NCBI GenBank assembly: GCA_028714035.1
Contig: JAQTNA010000007.1
Location: forward strand, 1 to 64,000
DNA: 64,000 nucleotides
Direction: 5' to 3'
From: Rhodocyclaceae bacterium
GTDB lineage: Bacteria; Pseudomonadota; Gammaproteobacteria; Burkholderiales; Rhodocyclaceae
Shown here: piece by piece, positions 62,978-64,000 of the stretch
Position numbering within the stretch: the stretch's first letter is position 1
How the letters are laid out: each line of letters opens with the position of its first letter
Made by a program: the position numbers and the translations under genes
Notes under the pieces: generated by a model
Seen by the model: only the letters and a program-made list of their open reading frames with translations
The model's database searches: none
Told to the model about the DNA's origin: nothing

Positions 62978-64000
62978 TTGCTAACTGCCATCAAGAAAAG
63001 CTTCGCCTACGGCGCCCATACCGTGACCCTGGAAACCGGCGAGATCGGCCGCCAGGCCCACGGCGCCGTCATGGTCAACATGGACGACACCGTGGTGCTG
63101 GCCACCGTCGTCGCCAAGCACGAAACCAAGCCCGGCCAGGATTTCTTCCCCCTGACCGTGGATTACGTGGAAAAGGTCTATGCCGCCGGCCGCATTCCCG
63201 GCGGTTTCTTCAAGCGCGAAGGCCGCCCCTCCGAGAAGGAGACGCTCACCTCCCGCCTGATTGATCGCCCCATTCGCCCGCTGTTCCCGGAAGGCTTCTT
63301 CAATGAAGTCCAGGTCATCGTGCACGTGCTCTCCAGCAATCCGGAAATTGACCCGGACATCCCCGCCATGATCGGCGCGTCCGCCGCCCTGGCCATCTCC
63401 GGCATCCCGTTTGCCGAGCCCATCGGCGCCGCCCGCGTCGGCTACATCGGCGGCCAGTACGTCATGTGCCCGACCCTGTCCCAGGTGAAGGAAAGCGCCA
63501 TGAACCTGGTGGTGGCCGGCACGGCTTCCGCCGTGCTCATGGTGGAATCCGAAGCCCAGGAACTGTCCGAGGAAGTGATGCTGGGCGCCGTGGTGTTCGG
63601 CCACGAGCAGTCCCGTGCCGCCATCAACGCCATCAACGAGCTGGTGGAAGAAGCCGGCAAGCCCGAGTGGGACTGGGTTGCCGCGCCGAAGAACGAGGCC
63701 CTGGTGGCGCGCATCGCCGAGCTGGCCGAAGCCGAGCTGCGTGCCGCCTACCGCATCACCAGCAAGCAGGACCGCACCCAGAAGTGCCGCGAGGTGACCA
63801 AGGCCACCGTCGCCGCCATCTGTGACGGCTCCGAAGGCGCACCCGACGCCATTTCTGTCGGCAACCTGATCTTCGAACTGGAAGCCAAGATCGTGCGCAA
63901 CCAGATCCTGGACGGCCTGCCCCGCATTGACGGCCGCGACACGCGCACCGTGCGTCCCATCACCATCCGTCACAGCGTGCTGCCCCGCACCCATGGTTCC
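62978..64000 (+). CDS. pnp: Polyribonucleotide nucleotidyltransferase (PNPase), N-terminal 341 residues
   Basis: The frame opens with TTG at 62978, preceded by GGAAAGGA 7 nt upstream, and runs off the right edge. Translation starts [25 protein letters not shown] and includes [43 protein letters not shown] and [12 protein letters not shown], unmistakable PNPase sequence. This covers the first RNase PH core and the helical linker. It degrades RNA phosphorolytically from the 3' end. The non-ATG start explains why a simple ATG search misses it. Confidence 0.97.
   Translation, partial: MLTAIKKSFAYGAHTVTLETGEIGRQAHGAVMVNMDDTVVLATVVAKHETKPGQDFFPLTVDYVEKVYAAGRIPGGFFKREGRPSEKETLTSRLIDRPIRPLFPEGFFNEVQVIVHVLSSNPEIDPDIPAMIGASAALAISGIPFAEPIGAARVGYIGGQYVMCPTLSQVKESAMNLVVAGTASAVLMVESEAQELSEEVMLGAVVFGHEQSRAAINAINELVEEAGKPEWDWVAAPKNEALVARIAELAEAELRAAYRITSKQDRTQKCREVTKATVAAICDGSEGAPDAISVGNLIFELEAKIVRNQILDGLPRIDGRDTRTVRPITIRHSVLPRTHGS

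Noticed and set aside
62981-63994. 337-aa minus-strand open frame opposite pnp
   Set aside because: It is the antisense shadow of PNPase. The plus strand encodes clear PNPase motifs from a TTG start and has a ribosome site; the antisense product is Gly/His-rich nonsense.

Overview
The window reads as chromosomal DNA of a GC-rich betaproteobacterium (Rhodocyclales/Nitrosomonadales type). The indications are rpsO-pnp, purE-tsaC, a glycogen locus with GH57 enzymes, Tat-exported redox enzymes and a Qmo/Hdr-type electron-transfer complex. A chemolithotrophic or anaerobically respiring sulfur or metal-cycle organism is the best inference. I cannot name a species.

Layout. 0-1.6 kb: partial tsaC, purE, folD. 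1.7-15.3 kb: a complete glycogen locus (glgA, glgP, two GH57 enzymes, glgC, divergent glgB) plus cysK, bracketed by two inverted paralogues of a small secreted Ala/Ser/Lys-rich protein. 15.4-19.2 kb: dgkA with a phosphoethanolamine transferase, a secreted SRPBCC protein, a 165-bp MITE-like element and a small membrane zinc-ribbon protein. 19.3-32.4 kb: a signal-transduction block with two kinases sharing one output module, an HTH-receiver fusion, a lone receiver, an HDOD protein and a FIST-domain hybrid kinase.

32.6-44 kb is the most interesting region. An operon encodes two di-haem peroxidases, a Tat-Rieske protein, an AioA-like molybdopterin catalytic subunit, a c-type cytochrome, a beta-barrel-like protein and a TlpA thioredoxin. 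The first four are the gene set of dissimilatory iodate reductase (IdrP1/P2/B/A). Just upstream lie a co-oriented dCACHE sensor kinase and an NtrC-type activator. The intergenic DNA holds a -24/-12 sigma-54 promoter with exact GG-N10-GC spacing, and two TGACCGG dyads about 90-130 bp further upstream. This predicts inducible, sigma-54-controlled iodate respiration.

44-52 kb: a fragment of an ECF sigma gene at a recombination junction, another PAS kinase, tRNA-Asn, a RutE-like nitroreductase, maeB, a LysR regulator and a metallophosphoesterase. 52.5-57.6 kb: qmoA-qmoB-hdrC-hdrB without aprBA or a membrane QmoC. 57.6-64 kb: a chemoreceptor with a periplasmic c-haem motif, an MFS transporter, a CBS-domain protein, tRNA-Ser, rpsO, and pnp (TTG start, running off the right edge).
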